NCBI GenBank assembly: GCA_003168265.1
Contig: PMSV01000023.1
Location: 260,001 to 324,000, forward strand
DNA: 64,000 bases
Direction: 5' to 3'
Source: Chitinophagaceae bacterium
Lineage (GTDB): Bacteria > Bacteroidota > Bacteroidia > Chitinophagales > Chitinophagaceae
The notes below the pieces were generated by a model that saw only the letters and a list, made by a program, of their open reading frames with translations, made no database searches and was not told the DNA's origin. Position numbers and translations under genes: made by a program. This document shows, one piece after another, positions 29,884 to 39,707 of this stretch. Positions within the stretch are counted from its first letter, which is position 1, and each line of letters starts with the position of its first letter.

Positions 29884-32800
29884 ATGAGATCTCCGCTGAA
29901 AATGATATTGCACCCTGCCTTCCTTATTCTATTGACCCTGCTTATCCACTCATGCCGGAGCCATCCGACTCTTTTCAAGAAAATATCTTCAGAATATTCA
30001 GGTATACACTTCAATAACCAGATCACTGAGAATGATTCTGTTAATCCATTGGATATGACTAATATTTACAATGGGGGCGGGGTAGGAGTGGGTGATTTTA
30101 ATAACGATGGTTTACCTGATCTTTATTTTACAGGTAATTTGGTTTCCAATAAACTTTACCTCAATAAAGGCGATTTTAAGTTCGAGGATATCACGGATCA
30201 GGCGGGGGTAGGGGGAAACGGAAAATGGTGCAGGGGAGTTTCAGTCATTGATATCAATAACGATGGCTGGTTGGATATCTATGTTTGCGCTACCATTTCC
30301 AATAATCCGGAAAAAAGAAGAAACCTGCTATATATAAATCAGGGAGTGGATAAAAATGGCATTCCCCATTTTAAAGAAATGGCGAAGGAATATGGGTTGG
30401 ATGATACGGTTTATTCAACTATGGCGACTTTTTTTGACTATGATAATGATGGGGACCTGGATATGTACCTGGTAGTAAATGAAATTCCAAAAGGATATAA
30501 TGCCAATCTTTTCAAACCGATTGTAACCGACGGCACTTTTCCCAGTACCGGTCGCCTCTACCGCAATGATTGGAATGATTCGCTCAAGCATCCTGTATTC
30601 ACCAATGTTTCGAAGCAGGCTGGAATCACAATTGAAGGGCAGGGCCATGGTGTAACGATTGCGGATTTCAATAGGGATGGCTGGAAAGATATTTATGTTA
30701 GTAATGATTTTGCAGGGAACGATATACTCTACATTAATAACCACGACGGGACTTTCACGGATAGGGCCAGAGAATATTTTAAACATACTTCTGCAAACGG
30801 GATGGGCCAGGACTTCGAAGATATAAATAATGACGGACTTGCAGATCTGGTAGAGCTGGATATGAATCCTCCCGACAATTACAGGAAGAAAATGTTCCTC
30901 AATGCCAATAACTACAATATTTACCAGAACACAGAATATTTCGGCTATCAATATCAGTATGTGCGCAATAGCCTGCAACTGAATCAGGGACGCAGGGTAA
31001 ACGGCCGGGATTCTGCCGGCGAACCGGTATTCAGTGATATTGGTTTTTATAGCGGCATCGCAGAAACAGATTGGAGTTGGACTCCACTAGTGGCTGATTT
31101 TGACAACGACGGATATCGTGATATTCTGATCACTAATGGATATCCAAAAGATGTCACCGATCATGATTTTATCAATTTTCGCAAACAGGCGACCAACCTT
31201 GCGAGTAAAAAAATGATACTGGATCAGATCCCCCAGATAAAAATCCACAGTTTTGCTTTCCATAATAACGGCGATCTCAGGTTTCAGGATGTTTCGCGGG
31301 AGTGGGGGCTTATGACACCGGGTTTTTCTAACGGGGCTGCCTATGCCGACCTGGATAATGACGGTGCGCTGGACCTGATAGTTAACAATATTAACGACGA
31401 GGCTCATATATATCGGAACACTTCCAGGGATCAGGAAAAGGAGACGCATCATTATCTTGACATTAAATTGAACGGCGGCTCCAGGAATTTGAATGGGATC
31501 GGCGCATTTGTAGAATTGCATTATGACCATGGCAGGCAGCAGGTTTATGAGAACTCACCCTACCGCGGCTATCTCTCTACTATTCAAAATATGGCCCATT
31601 TCGGCCTGGGCTCCGAGAACAAAGTTGACTCGGTAGTTGTCAAATGGCCAAATGGCAGGATGCAGTTATTCCGGAATGTAAGGGCAGACCAGGTTTTGAA
31701 AATCAGCATTGCTGATGCCGACAGAGATTTTTCTATGTCACTCCCTGTTTTGGACACAGGGGCTTTGTTTGAGGATATTACAGATTCCGTAGGGATTCAT
31801 TTCAGGCAGAAGGAACAGGATTATATTGATTTCAATATCCAGAAATTGCTGCCCCATAAACTTTCCGAATATGGCCCTGCGATGGCTGTAGGTGACATCG
31901 ATGGCAATGGCCTGGATGATATCATAGTCGGAGGTTCCGCGCATTACAGCGCTCAAATTTTCCTGCAGCAACCCGATGGAAAATTTATCCAGAGGCCTTT
32001 GCTCAGCGATGCCGAGGCGGCGGCTAAATTGGCAGATGATGAAGGCATCCTGTTATTCGATGCGGATGGGGATGGGGATCTGGATCTTTATATCACCAGC
32101 GGGGGTTACGAAAATGCGCCCAATTCCCAGGCTTTTCAGGACAAGCTATATGTCAATGACGGTAAGGGAAATTTTAAATTGGCCGAAGGCGCCTTACCTC
32201 AAAACTTTACGAGCAAATTCTGTATTCGGGCGGCTGATTTTGACCATGACGGAGATTTGGACCTCTTCATATCAGGAAGGGTAGAACCCGGGAAATATCC
32301 TCAGCCGGTATCAAGCTTTATCTATCGGAACGATTCTAAAAATGGTAAGATAAAGTTTACGGATGTGACAGCCCAGGTGGCGGGCGACCTGCTTAATATC
32401 GGAATGGTTTGTGACGCGGCATGGACTGATTTTGATAATGACGGATGGCCTGACCTTATCCTGGCGGGGGAATGGATGCCAATTACTCTATTGAAAAACG
32501 ACAGGGGAGTTTTTAAAAAACTTCCTACCGGGATAGAGGACAGAACTGGCTGGTGGAACAGTGTCACTTCGGCGGATATCAACCAGGATGGCCGAATGGA
32601 TTATATTTTCGGCAATACCGGGCAGAATACTTTTTATCGGGCTTCTCCTGAGTATCCTGTCCGGGTCTATGCAAAGGACTTTGATAATAACGGCATCTAC
32701 GATATGATACCTTCTCTCTACCTGCCGGACCGGGATGGTATTATGAAGGAGTTTCCGGCTCAGGGAAGGGATGATCTGCTCGCTCAGATTAATAATATGC

Positions 32801-33468
32801 GCAGAAAGTTTCCGACTTATAATTCCTTTGCTGAAGCAACCATGGATAATGTCCTGAGCCGGGAAGACCGTAAGAATGCATTGATCCTGCAGGCAAATGA
32901 CCTCCAATCCAGCCTGCTTTTGAATATGGGTCCGGAAGATTTTAAACTAAGCGCACTTCCTCTCCAGGCCCAATTCTCTCAGATCAATGGCATATTGGCC
33001 GAAGATTTTGATGGGGACGGGAATATCGACCTGCTCCTGAATGGGAATGATTATGGTACCGAGGTTTCGGTAGGTCGTTACGATGCATTGAACGGATTGT
33101 TCTTAAAGGGGGACGGACAGGGCCATTTTCAACCCTTGTCTATTTGGCAAAGCGGCATTTTCATACCTGGAAATGGAAAGTCCCTGGTTAAGTTGCGTTC
33201 AGCCGGCGGAGACTGCCTTGTGGCGGCAGCCCAGAACAGGGGAGAACTCAAGATATTCCTGCTAAAAAGAAAATGCAAGACCCTGGTCCTGCAACCTCTC
33301 GAAACCCGTGCTGAAATCTTATATAAGAACGGAAAGACGGGTGTGCAGGAATTCTATTATGGGTCTTCCTTTCTTTCTGAATCCGGGAGATTTTTGCTCT
33401 TGAGCGATTCCGTTTCATCAGTTACGGTTATCAACAACATAGGAAGGAAAAGGAAAATAGTTTTGTAA
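29884..33468 (+). CDS. giant FG-GAP/VCBS-repeat lipoprotein with ASPIC/UnbV domain
   Basis: 1194 residues from the ATG at 29884. Lipoprotein signal ending LLIHSC, so it should be anchored on a membrane, probably the outer one. At least ten calcium-binding FG-GAP repeats of the D-x-N-x-D-G-x-x-D type are visible (DFNNDGLPDLYF, DINNDGWLDIYV, DYDNDGDLDMYL, DFDGDGNIDLLL and others), forming two beta-propeller-like halves. Between them is an ASPIC/UnbV segment (GIGAFVELHYDHGRQQVYEN to SVVVKWPNG, near 535-600). Members often accompany SusC-SusD pairs. A carbohydrate- or ligand-binding surface role is inferred. Confidence 0.88.
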   Translation: MRSPLKMILHPAFLILLTLLIHSCRSHPTLFKKISSEYSGIHFNNQITENDSVNPLDMTNIYNGGGVGVGDFNNDGLPDLYFTGNLVSNKLYLNKGDFKFEDITDQAGVGGNGKWCRGVSVIDINNDGWLDIYVCATISNNPEKRRNLLYINQGVDKNGIPHFKEMAKEYGLDDTVYSTMATFFDYDNDGDLDMYLVVNEIPKGYNANLFKPIVTDGTFPSTGRLYRNDWNDSLKHPVFTNVSKQAGITIEGQGHGVTIADFNRDGWKDIYVSNDFAGNDILYINNHDGTFTDRAREYFKHTSANGMGQDFEDINNDGLADLVELDMNPPDNYRKKMFLNANNYNIYQNTEYFGYQYQYVRNSLQLNQGRRVNGRDSAGEPVFSDIGFYSGIAETDWSWTPLVADFDNDGYRDILITNGYPKDVTDHDFINFRKQATNLASKKMILDQIPQIKIHSFAFHNNGDLRFQDVSREWGLMTPGFSNGAAYADLDNDGALDLIVNNINDEAHIYRNTSRDQEKETHHYLDIKLNGGSRNLNGIGAFVELHYDHGRQQVYENSPYRGYLSTIQNMAHFGLGSENKVDSVVVKWPNGRMQLFRNVRADQVLKISIADADRDFSMSLPVLDTGALFEDITDSVGIHFRQKEQDYIDFNIQKLLPHKLSEYGPAMAVGDIDGNGLDDIIVGGSAHYSAQIFLQQPDGKFIQRPLLSDAEAAAKLADDEGILLFDADGDGDLDLYITSGGYENAPNSQAFQDKLYVNDGKGNFKLAEGALPQNFTSKFCIRAADFDHDGDLDLFISGRVEPGKYPQPVSSFIYRNDSKNGKIKFTDVTAQVAGDLLNIGMVCDAAWTDFDNDGWPDLILAGEWMPITLLKNDRGVFKKLPTGIEDRTGWWNSVTSADINQDGRMDYIFGNTGQNTFYRASPEYPVRVYAKDFDNNGIYDMIPSLYLPDRDGIMKEFPAQGRDDLLAQINNMRRKFPTYNSFAEATMDNVLSREDRKNALILQANDLQSSLLLNMGPEDFKLSALPLQAQFSQINGILAEDFDGDGNIDLLLNGNDYGTEVSVGRYDALNGLFLKGDGQGHFQPLSIWQSGIFIPGNGKSLVKLRSAGGDCLVAAAQNRGELKIFLLKRKCKTLVLQPLETRAEILYKNGKTGVQEFYYGSSFLSESGRFLLLSDSVSSVTVINNIGRKRKIVL

Positions 33469-33501
33469 AATCAGTAGCTTCCCTTCAAAAAAAGGCATGA
33501 A

Positions 33502-35061
33502 ATGATGAATTATTGCAAGTATGGTTTGCTGATTGTTCTTATTGCCGGCTCACAGCTTTCCTGCTCCCACTATAAAAAAAATGCCAGTCATCGGAATGTA
33601 ACTGATGCGAGTATTAAGGAAGGTGAAAATCTCGCTAAACAATATTGCCAGTCTTGTCACCTGCTTCCGGATCCCTACCTGGCTAATTCAGATTCCTGGA
33701 GTAAGGGCATTTTGCCAAATATGGGCCCCAGGCTGGGTATCTTTCATTATGGCTGGGAAAATTACCCTTCCTATGCAAATGACCCGAATATGCCTGCCGG
33801 ATTTTATCCATCCAATCCGCTTCTGTCCAGTAAACAATGGCAGAATATCATAGATTATTATACTGCCCTTGCACCTGATTCCCTTGCTTCTGCACATCGA
33901 ATGCTAAACATAGAAATGAAGGAAGATTTATTTAACGTGAAAAGCCTGTCTTATGCCGGAATTACTCCATCCACCTGCTATGTGAAGATTGATACCTCGA
34001 ATCAACCCGGTTCATTACTTGTAGCAGATATTTTTTCCAGGCAGGTAAGGAGATATGATCAAGACCTTCATCTAATTGACTCTGTAAAAGTACCGAGTCC
34101 GGTAGTGGACATCTTCATTAAAGACGACGAATGGGTAACTACCCATATTGGTGAATTGAACCCTACCAATGGTCGTTATGGATGTCTTCGCAAATATATA
34201 AAAGATCTTCATGGGCTAATGAAACAGGACAGGAGTTTTCATATTGATTCGCTTCAGCGTCCGGTCCAATCGATCCAGGCTGATCTCAATGGGGACGGCC
34301 TGGAGGACTACCTGATTTGTGAATTTGGACATATTACCGGCTCATTGAGCTGGTATGAAAATAAAGGGAACCAGACATTTGTCCGTCATGTGCTAAGACC
34401 GGTTCCCGGCGCGATCAAAGCTTATCTGTGTGATTATAACCGGGATGGGCTGCCGGATATTTTGGTTCTGTTTGCTCAGGGGGACGAGGGAATTTTCTTA
34501 TTTACCAATCTGGGAAAGGGTCGATTTGAACAAAAAGAGCTGATTCGTTTCCCGCCTTCCTTCGGATCTTCTTATTTTGAATTGGATGATTTCAATGGCG
34601 ACGGATTTCCTGATATACTTTACACTTGCGGCGATAATGCGGATTTTTCACCAGTTTTGAAACCTTATCATGGTTTGTATATTTTCATCAACGATGGGAA
34701 TTATCATTTCAAGCAACAATATTTTTTCCCAATGAACGGATGTTATAAGGCAATTGCAAGAGATTTCGACGGGGATGGGAAAATCGATATTGCCGCTATA
34801 GCGTTCTTTGCGGATTTCGATAGGCAACCTCAGGAAGGGTTTGTATTCCTGAAGAACCTGGGCGGTATGCAATTTCAGCCATTTAGCCTCAAGGAAGCCG
34901 AATCGGGACGATGGTTGACAATGGATGCAGGCAAGCTGAAAGCAAATGGCAAAACAGATTTGATTCTTGGCAATTTCTCCATAGCGCCTTCCATCAAAAA
35001 GCCCAAAACCGACTGGAAGAAAGCAGCCCCCTTCCTTGTTTTGGAAAACCAAATGCAATAG
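33502..35061 (+). CDS. lipoprotein with cytochrome-c-like heme site and FG-GAP repeats
   Basis: 519 residues. Lipoprotein signal ending near AGSQLSCSHY (about residue 21). A single heme-c motif CQSCH lies near residue 50 within a cytochrome-c-like stretch (GENLAKQYCQSCHLLPDPY). Methionines at about 75-100 (NMGPRLG, MPAGFYP) are candidate sixth ligands. From about residue 150 the protein is an FG-GAP/VCBS propeller (DLNGDGLEDYLI, DYNRDGLPDILV, DFNGDGFPDILY, DFDGDGKIDIAA). The gene follows the giant FG-GAP protein by 33 bp, so the two form an operon. Electron transfer to a surface substrate is possible but not shown. Confidence 0.83.
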   Translation: MMNYCKYGLLIVLIAGSQLSCSHYKKNASHRNVTDASIKEGENLAKQYCQSCHLLPDPYLANSDSWSKGILPNMGPRLGIFHYGWENYPSYANDPNMPAGFYPSNPLLSSKQWQNIIDYYTALAPDSLASAHRMLNIEMKEDLFNVKSLSYAGITPSTCYVKIDTSNQPGSLLVADIFSRQVRRYDQDLHLIDSVKVPSPVVDIFIKDDEWVTTHIGELNPTNGRYGCLRKYIKDLHGLMKQDRSFHIDSLQRPVQSIQADLNGDGLEDYLICEFGHITGSLSWYENKGNQTFVRHVLRPVPGAIKAYLCDYNRDGLPDILVLFAQGDEGIFLFTNLGKGRFEQKELIRFPPSFGSSYFELDDFNGDGFPDILYTCGDNADFSPVLKPYHGLYIFINDGNYHFKQQYFFPMNGCYKAIARDFDGDGKIDIAAIAFFADFDRQPQEGFVFLKNLGGMQFQPFSLKEAESGRWLTMDAGKLKANGKTDLILGNFSIAPSIKKPKTDWKKAAPFLVLENQMQ

Positions 35062-35406
35062 TTGCTTGTAGCTTATGCTCTACATTTGATCCGTTTGCAA
35101 ATGACAGGATATTGATAGAGTTGTCTATTTTACAAGCTGTATATCAATTGTTTCTTTGTATTGCAAAGTCAAGCAAGCTTTAGGCAAGAACAAGAACAGG
35201 CCGTACTCTTTGAGACTAACCTTAACCAAACAGTTCTTTATCCTATGAAAAAAACAGATCCATTATGAAAACCGGAAGGTGCAATGTGCGGCAATCATTT
35301 CTATGAATGCCCTGAATTCAATGAAAAAACCAAACCGTTCCAAAAATTCTCTTTTTCTTTATCCGGTATCTTTCCAATGCACCTTCTTTTTTTCATTCAC
35401 TCCTTA
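35062..35406. other. convergent intergenic gap without a gene
   Basis: 345 AT-rich bases between the heme/FG-GAP gene and the convergent GH3 gene. No convincing gene is seen. GAAGGTGCA at 35275-35283 and TGCACCTTC followed by seven T at 35378-35391 form a 9-bp inverted repeat with a loop of about 94 nt. This could act as a weak terminator for plus-strand transcription. Confidence 0.4.
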
Positions 35407-37647
35407 TCATCTGGACCAGGTGAATCTTGCTTTCTGATCCCCAATCATCAATTCAAAATCTCCCGGCTCTGAATAAGTTTTCAACTGGGCGTTTACAAAA
35501 GCCAGATCGGTTTTGTCGATCTTAAATACCACTGTTTTTTCTTCTCCCGCTTTCAGGTATATTTTTTGGAAAGCCCGGAGCCTTTTCATATTAGGCGTCA
35601 CACTTGCATAAAATTGATGCGAGTAAAGCTCGACAGTATTTTTCCCATCTCTCTGCCCGGCATTTTTCACATTGACTGAAACGGTTAGCTTTTCGTTGCC
35701 CCTGATGGAATCGCCGCTTAAACGTATTGGCCCGTATTGAAAATTGGTGTAGCTAAGCCCCCAGCCAAAAGGGAATAGTGGATCATAACCGCCCGAAATA
35801 TTGTCATTGAATACTTCCCGGATATCTTCGGTTGGCTTTCTGTCGTAAAGAACTATTTCACCCATGCTTTTCGGATAACTGAAAGGCAGACGGCCATCCG
35901 GATCATAATCCCCAAACAGCACATCGGAAATGGCTTCCGCTGATTTTCTTCCGCTCCAATAGGCCATTAGGATACCCTTTATTTTAGGTTCGATACTGGT
36001 AATGAATCGTGGCCTGCCTTCAGTAAGTACGAGGATAACGGGCTTGCCTGTTGAAATCGCAGCTTTGGCCAGGTCCATTTGTTCTTCGGGCAGGGCAAGG
36101 TCACGTATATTACCCGGACTTTCCGCGTACGCGTCTTCGCCCAGGCAGAGCAGGATCAAGTCGGCTCCGTCGGCATATTTTTTCAGTTTGTCCGTATCAT
36201 AATTTTCCGGCTGATCAAAACCTCTAGTGGTACATGTGATTACATGATCATTGCCAGCCTTATCGATAACGGCCTGTAAAATGGTTTTACTGTTTGAAGG
36301 GTACCAGCGTTCGTCTTTGCCCTGCCAGGTATAAGTCCAACATCCATTTAAAGCGCTAATACTTTGTGCGGAAGGGCCAGCTACCAGAATTTTTTTTGTT
36401 TTATCAAGGGGCAGAATATGATCTTGATTTTTAAGGAGGGTCATTGCTTCCCTGGCTGCATTCAATGCAATTTCCTGGTATTCGGGTTTTCGAAATTGGG
36501 AAATCGCCGCCTTTTCCGGGTAGGGATTATCAAATAAGCCCAACTTTAATTTGAGAAGCAGGATCCTTTTGACCGATTCATTAATCCTTGCTTCAGTTAC
36601 TTCACCTTTTTGAACCGCTTCTTTCAACAGGTCAAAAAATGAAAAATCCATGGGTACCATGCTCATATCGATTCCCGCTTGAATGGCCATGACAACAGCG
36701 GCTCTGGCAGTTGGGGCTACATTGTGCCTGGTATGCAAGCGGATGATGTCCTCCCAATCTGACACTATCAGGCCCTCAAATCCTAATTCCTTTCGCAGAA
36801 TATCCGTTAGTAAATACCTGCTGGCATGTACCGGAATTCCATTGATTTCACCGGAATTCACCATGACACTCGCTGCCCCGGCTTTTACGGCATCCCTGAA
36901 AGGAGGCAGATAGTATTCTCTCAACTCAATTTCAGGAATATAGGCAGGGGTGCGATCTTTACCGGAGCGAGGGTCGGAATATCCGATATAGTGCTTTAGA
37001 CAACTAGCTACGGCATTTGAATTTCTAAGGCCACCTGCCTGGTAGGTTTTAACTGCCATGACGCCCATAGTGCGGTCAAGCAGGACATCTTCGCCATAGG
37101 TTTCCGGAAACCTCGGCCAAAGAGGTTGACGTCCACAATCCAGGACAGGAGCAAAATTCCAGCGCACACCTGATGCCCGGAGCTCATGGGCAGTTACCTC
37201 AGTTATGGCCCTCACCATGTCGGTATCCCTCGTAGCTGCCATTGCAATATTTTGTGGAAAAATGGTTGCATCCAGGGTATAGGTCTGCCCGTGTATCCCA
37301 TCAAGACCATAAATAACGGGAATATGCATTCGCTCTTTCATTGCTTCATCCTGGATTTGGCTAATGACAATATGCCATTGGTCAACTGAAAGGGCATGAT
37401 TGGTGACATTAAGGATTGATCCGACTTTGTATTTGTGTATCGCTTTTCTGAGAGCGGTCGTATCCAGCACCCCGTCGGTTTGAGTGCAAACCACGCCCAG
37501 CGTGACCTGTGTCATTTGTCCAATCTTTTCATCAAGGGTCATTATTTTGAGTAGGGAATCAGCTTTTTGGTCATCGCTTTTGACTGTCTGGCATAATGCT
37601 GAATTAACCGTCATGCAAAAGATGACCAGTATTATTATATTTTTCAT
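35407..37647 (-). CDS. glycoside hydrolase family 3 (beta-glucosidase BglX-like)
   Basis: 746 residues, the full three-domain GH3 plan. Signal peptide at about 1-20 (ending SALCQ), so periplasmic or secreted. The TIM-barrel domain has IPVIYGLDGIHGQ near 108 and the nucleophile Asp in GLIVSDWEDI near 292. The alpha/beta sandwich holds KKILVAGPSAQSI near 412 and LPFSYPKSMGEI near 605, and the fibronectin-like C-terminal domain starts near 660. It probably releases terminal beta-glucose or xylose from oligosaccharides taken up by the SusC-SusD system. It is convergent with that operon and divergent from the AraC gene. Confidence 0.93.
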   Translation of the reverse strand: MKNIIILVIFCMTVNSALCQTVKSDDQKADSLLKIMTLDEKIGQMTQVTLGVVCTQTDGVLDTTALRKAIHKYKVGSILNVTNHALSVDQWHIVISQIQDEAMKERMHIPVIYGLDGIHGQTYTLDATIFPQNIAMAATRDTDMVRAITEVTAHELRASGVRWNFAPVLDCGRQPLWPRFPETYGEDVLLDRTMGVMAVKTYQAGGLRNSNAVASCLKHYIGYSDPRSGKDRTPAYIPEIELREYYLPPFRDAVKAGAASVMVNSGEINGIPVHASRYLLTDILRKELGFEGLIVSDWEDIIRLHTRHNVAPTARAAVVMAIQAGIDMSMVPMDFSFFDLLKEAVQKGEVTEARINESVKRILLLKLKLGLFDNPYPEKAAISQFRKPEYQEIALNAAREAMTLLKNQDHILPLDKTKKILVAGPSAQSISALNGCWTYTWQGKDERWYPSNSKTILQAVIDKAGNDHVITCTTRGFDQPENYDTDKLKKYADGADLILLCLGEDAYAESPGNIRDLALPEEQMDLAKAAISTGKPVILVLTEGRPRFITSIEPKIKGILMAYWSGRKSAEAISDVLFGDYDPDGRLPFSYPKSMGEIVLYDRKPTEDIREVFNDNISGGYDPLFPFGWGLSYTNFQYGPIRLSGDSIRGNEKLTVSVNVKNAGQRDGKNTVELYSHQFYASVTPNMKRLRAFQKIYLKAGEEKTVVFKIDKTDLAFVNAQLKTYSEPGDFELMIGDQKARFTWSR

Positions 37648-37924
37648 ATTGGCGTTTTCTATAATTTAAAAATGGGGAAAATTCTTCATTTTCGCCTATG
37701 GGTTTATTTTTCCTGAAGGTTTCGAGAAGCTAATATTCGGAATGACATATTTTTTCTTCAAGCAGCTAATTCGGATAAAAAGTAGTCTTTTAAATTCAGG
37801 ATCTTTTAAGTACTTTCTTATCCATTAGTGGAAATATAAGAATTATTGCTGAAAACCATTGGTTAGTTAATATTTAAGAGCATTATGCTGTTCGTTTTTT
37901 TTGCCAAAACCTCCGATCGCTGCC

Positions 37925-38803
37925 ATGAATATGAATGTAATCAGGGAAATCACAGCACTGACCCAAAATGATTGTTTCACCGTATTTTCAGGGACCAGAT
38001 CCTGCTTTGATTTTTCAATGCACTATCATGAAGAATTTGAATTAAACCTGATTGAAAATGGGTTCGGTGCAAGAAGGGTGGTAGGAGGCCATGTGGAAGA
38101 TGTTGAAGATTTGGAATTAGTGCTTATCGGCCCAAATCTCCAGCACGCCTGGTTTACCCATCAGGCAAATTGCGAGGAAATCAAGGAAATAAACATCCGG
38201 TTCGACACTGACCTTTTTGGCGAAAATTTTTTGAATAGAAATCAGTTGCATTTTGTCAAAAACTTGTTGGATAGATCCTCCCGGGGCATTTTATTTTCAA
38301 AAGACGCAACTCTTCAATTAAGTTCCAGAATACGTTCGTTAGTTGGAAAAAACGGTTTTGATTCAGTTCTGGAATTAATGTCCATAATTCACGATCTTTC
38401 TATTTCCAGGAATATGCGCGTGCTTTCCGATTCCGGATTTCAGGCTGATGGTCGACAGGAACATTGCAGTCGCAGAATTGAAATGGCTTTTGAACACATG
38501 AACAGGAATTTCGACAAGGCAATTACTTTAGCCGAGATTGCCAAAATTGCAAATATGTCCGAAGTTTCCTTTAGCAGGTATTTTAAGCAAAAGACGGGCT
38601 GCACATTTATAGATAGCCTGAATGAAATCAGGCTGGGCCATGCCAGCCGTTATCTGATTGAAACTTCACAAAATATCTCTGAAATTGCTTATGATTGCGG
38701 GTTCAATAATATATCCAATTTTAACCGGATGTTTAAAAGAAAGAAAAAATGTACGCCTAAAGAATTCAGAGAAAGTTTCTCGGGCCAAAAGCTTTTCATA
38801 TGA
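37925..38803 (+). CDS. AraC-family transcriptional regulator
   Basis: 292 residues from the ATG at 37925. An upstream TTG in the same frame is less likely. The N-terminal cupin-like sensor has the metal-ligand-type segment MHYHEEFELNLIENG near residue 36. The C-terminal double helix-turn-helix has ITLAEIAKIANMSEVSFSRYF near 200 and ISEIAYDCGFNNISNFNRMFK near 255, followed by the usual CTPKEFRE. It diverges from the GH3 gene across 277 bp, so control of the glycosidase, and perhaps the SusC-SusD locus, by a sugar ligand is likely. This is inferred from position only. Confidence 0.9.
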   Translation: MNMNVIREITALTQNDCFTVFSGTRSCFDFSMHYHEEFELNLIENGFGARRVVGGHVEDVEDLELVLIGPNLQHAWFTHQANCEEIKEINIRFDTDLFGENFLNRNQLHFVKNLLDRSSRGILFSKDATLQLSSRIRSLVGKNGFDSVLELMSIIHDLSISRNMRVLSDSGFQADGRQEHCSRRIEMAFEHMNRNFDKAITLAEIAKIANMSEVSFSRYFKQKTGCTFIDSLNEIRLGHASRYLIETSQNISEIAYDCGFNNISNFNRMFKRKKKCTPKEFRESFSGQKLFI

Positions 38804-38918
38804 ACCGTCAGCATTTCCCGGTCTATGACTCTTCTATAATTTTTTGTGAAAAGACCTGTGGATAAATTTTCGTGAGAATGAAAAGACTAACTTGTAAATT
38901 GTAGCAATAACGAATAAT

Positions 38919-39197
38919 ATGGATCCTTTGTCTTCAACTCCCATTCGCGAATTCGGCCTCGTAACAACCATCCATATTCTGCAAGGCGGCGAAGTCATTC
39001 GTTCCGTAGAGGAGTATTTAAAGGTTGAAGACAGGTTTTCCTGGGTTGATAAGGCTTTACTGGTTTCGAAGATTTTGCAATTGAGGCGACTGACGGACGA
39101 AAGCAAGAGATCTGTCATTGCTATCTATGAGGAAAGCCGTCTGATCAAGGAATTTGTAAATGTGGAAAAGGAATTTACCCCCCTGGTCTATTGTTGA
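38919..39197 (+). CDS. small hypothetical protein
   Basis: 92 residues, no signal peptide or membrane helix. The composition is that of a real folded cytoplasmic protein, with acidic and basic residues spread evenly and predicted strands near the N-terminus (REFGLVTTIHILQGGEVIRS) followed by helices. I do not recognise a family. It sits between the AraC gene and the convergent VOC gene, with an AT-rich upstream region. The opposite strand is also open here but gives an unlikely protein. Confidence 0.5.
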   Translation: MDPLSSTPIREFGLVTTIHILQGGEVIRSVEEYLKVEDRFSWVDKALLVSKILQLRRLTDESKRSVIAIYEESRLIKEFVNVEKEFTPLVYC

Positions 39198-39217
39198 TAT
39201 CAGGTTGTTGATTTTTC

Positions 39218-39676
39218 TTAAGATTTATCGTCATTGATCTCGATCCAGTATCCATCGGGGTCCTGAAAATAAATCTGATGCACCCCATCCGGACGGGTCT
39301 GGCTCTTTTTATTTCTTTCATTCCAATCCCCATATTTAATATTCTCCTGATCGAGATGCTTCATATAGTCAGTCAGAGAAGGGACACTAAAACTGAGATG
39401 TATGTTGATATCATGCGCTGTGATTGCCTGAGCACCCTTGACGACATGTAACTGGCAATGGGGACCGATCTTGAACCATACATGCCTGCCATCTTTGAAG
39501 GGCTCTTCCATCCTCTTTATGCCGACAACCTGTTCGTAAAACGATGCACTTTTCTCCAGATCGGTCACATAGATAGTAGTATGATTGAACTGAGGAGTTT
39601 GCTGGTTTTGACTATGGCCTTGCTTCGCAAGGTTGAATAGCAGGGCGATTACTAAGGCGAATTTTAGATTTATCAT
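39218..39676 (-). CDS. exported VOC-superfamily (glyoxalase-like) protein
   Basis: 152 residues. Signal peptide at about 1-22 (ending GHSQ), unusual for this mostly cytoplasmic superfamily. The single VOC domain has FNHTTIYVTDLEKSASFYEQ near residue 30 with a metal-ligand His, HVWFKIGPHCQLHVVKG near 65, and IYFQDPDGYWIEIND at the end with the acidic ligand. Candidates are a lyase, dioxygenase-like or binding protein acting in the periplasm. The substrate is unknown. Confidence 0.83.
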   Translation of the reverse strand: MINLKFALVIALLFNLAKQGHSQNQQTPQFNHTTIYVTDLEKSASFYEQVVGIKRMEEPFKDGRHVWFKIGPHCQLHVVKGAQAITAHDINIHLSFSVPSLTDYMKHLDQENIKYGDWNERNKKSQTRPDGVHQIYFQDPDGYWIEINDDKS

Positions 39677-39707
39677 GCAATGAAGTTAATGAATCGGCGG
39701 ATGAATT

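Noticed and set aside
30415-30978. 187-codon minus-strand frame
   Set aside because: Antisense to the FG-GAP repeats. The Ile/Val-rich translation is produced by the repeated Asp/Asn/Gly codons.
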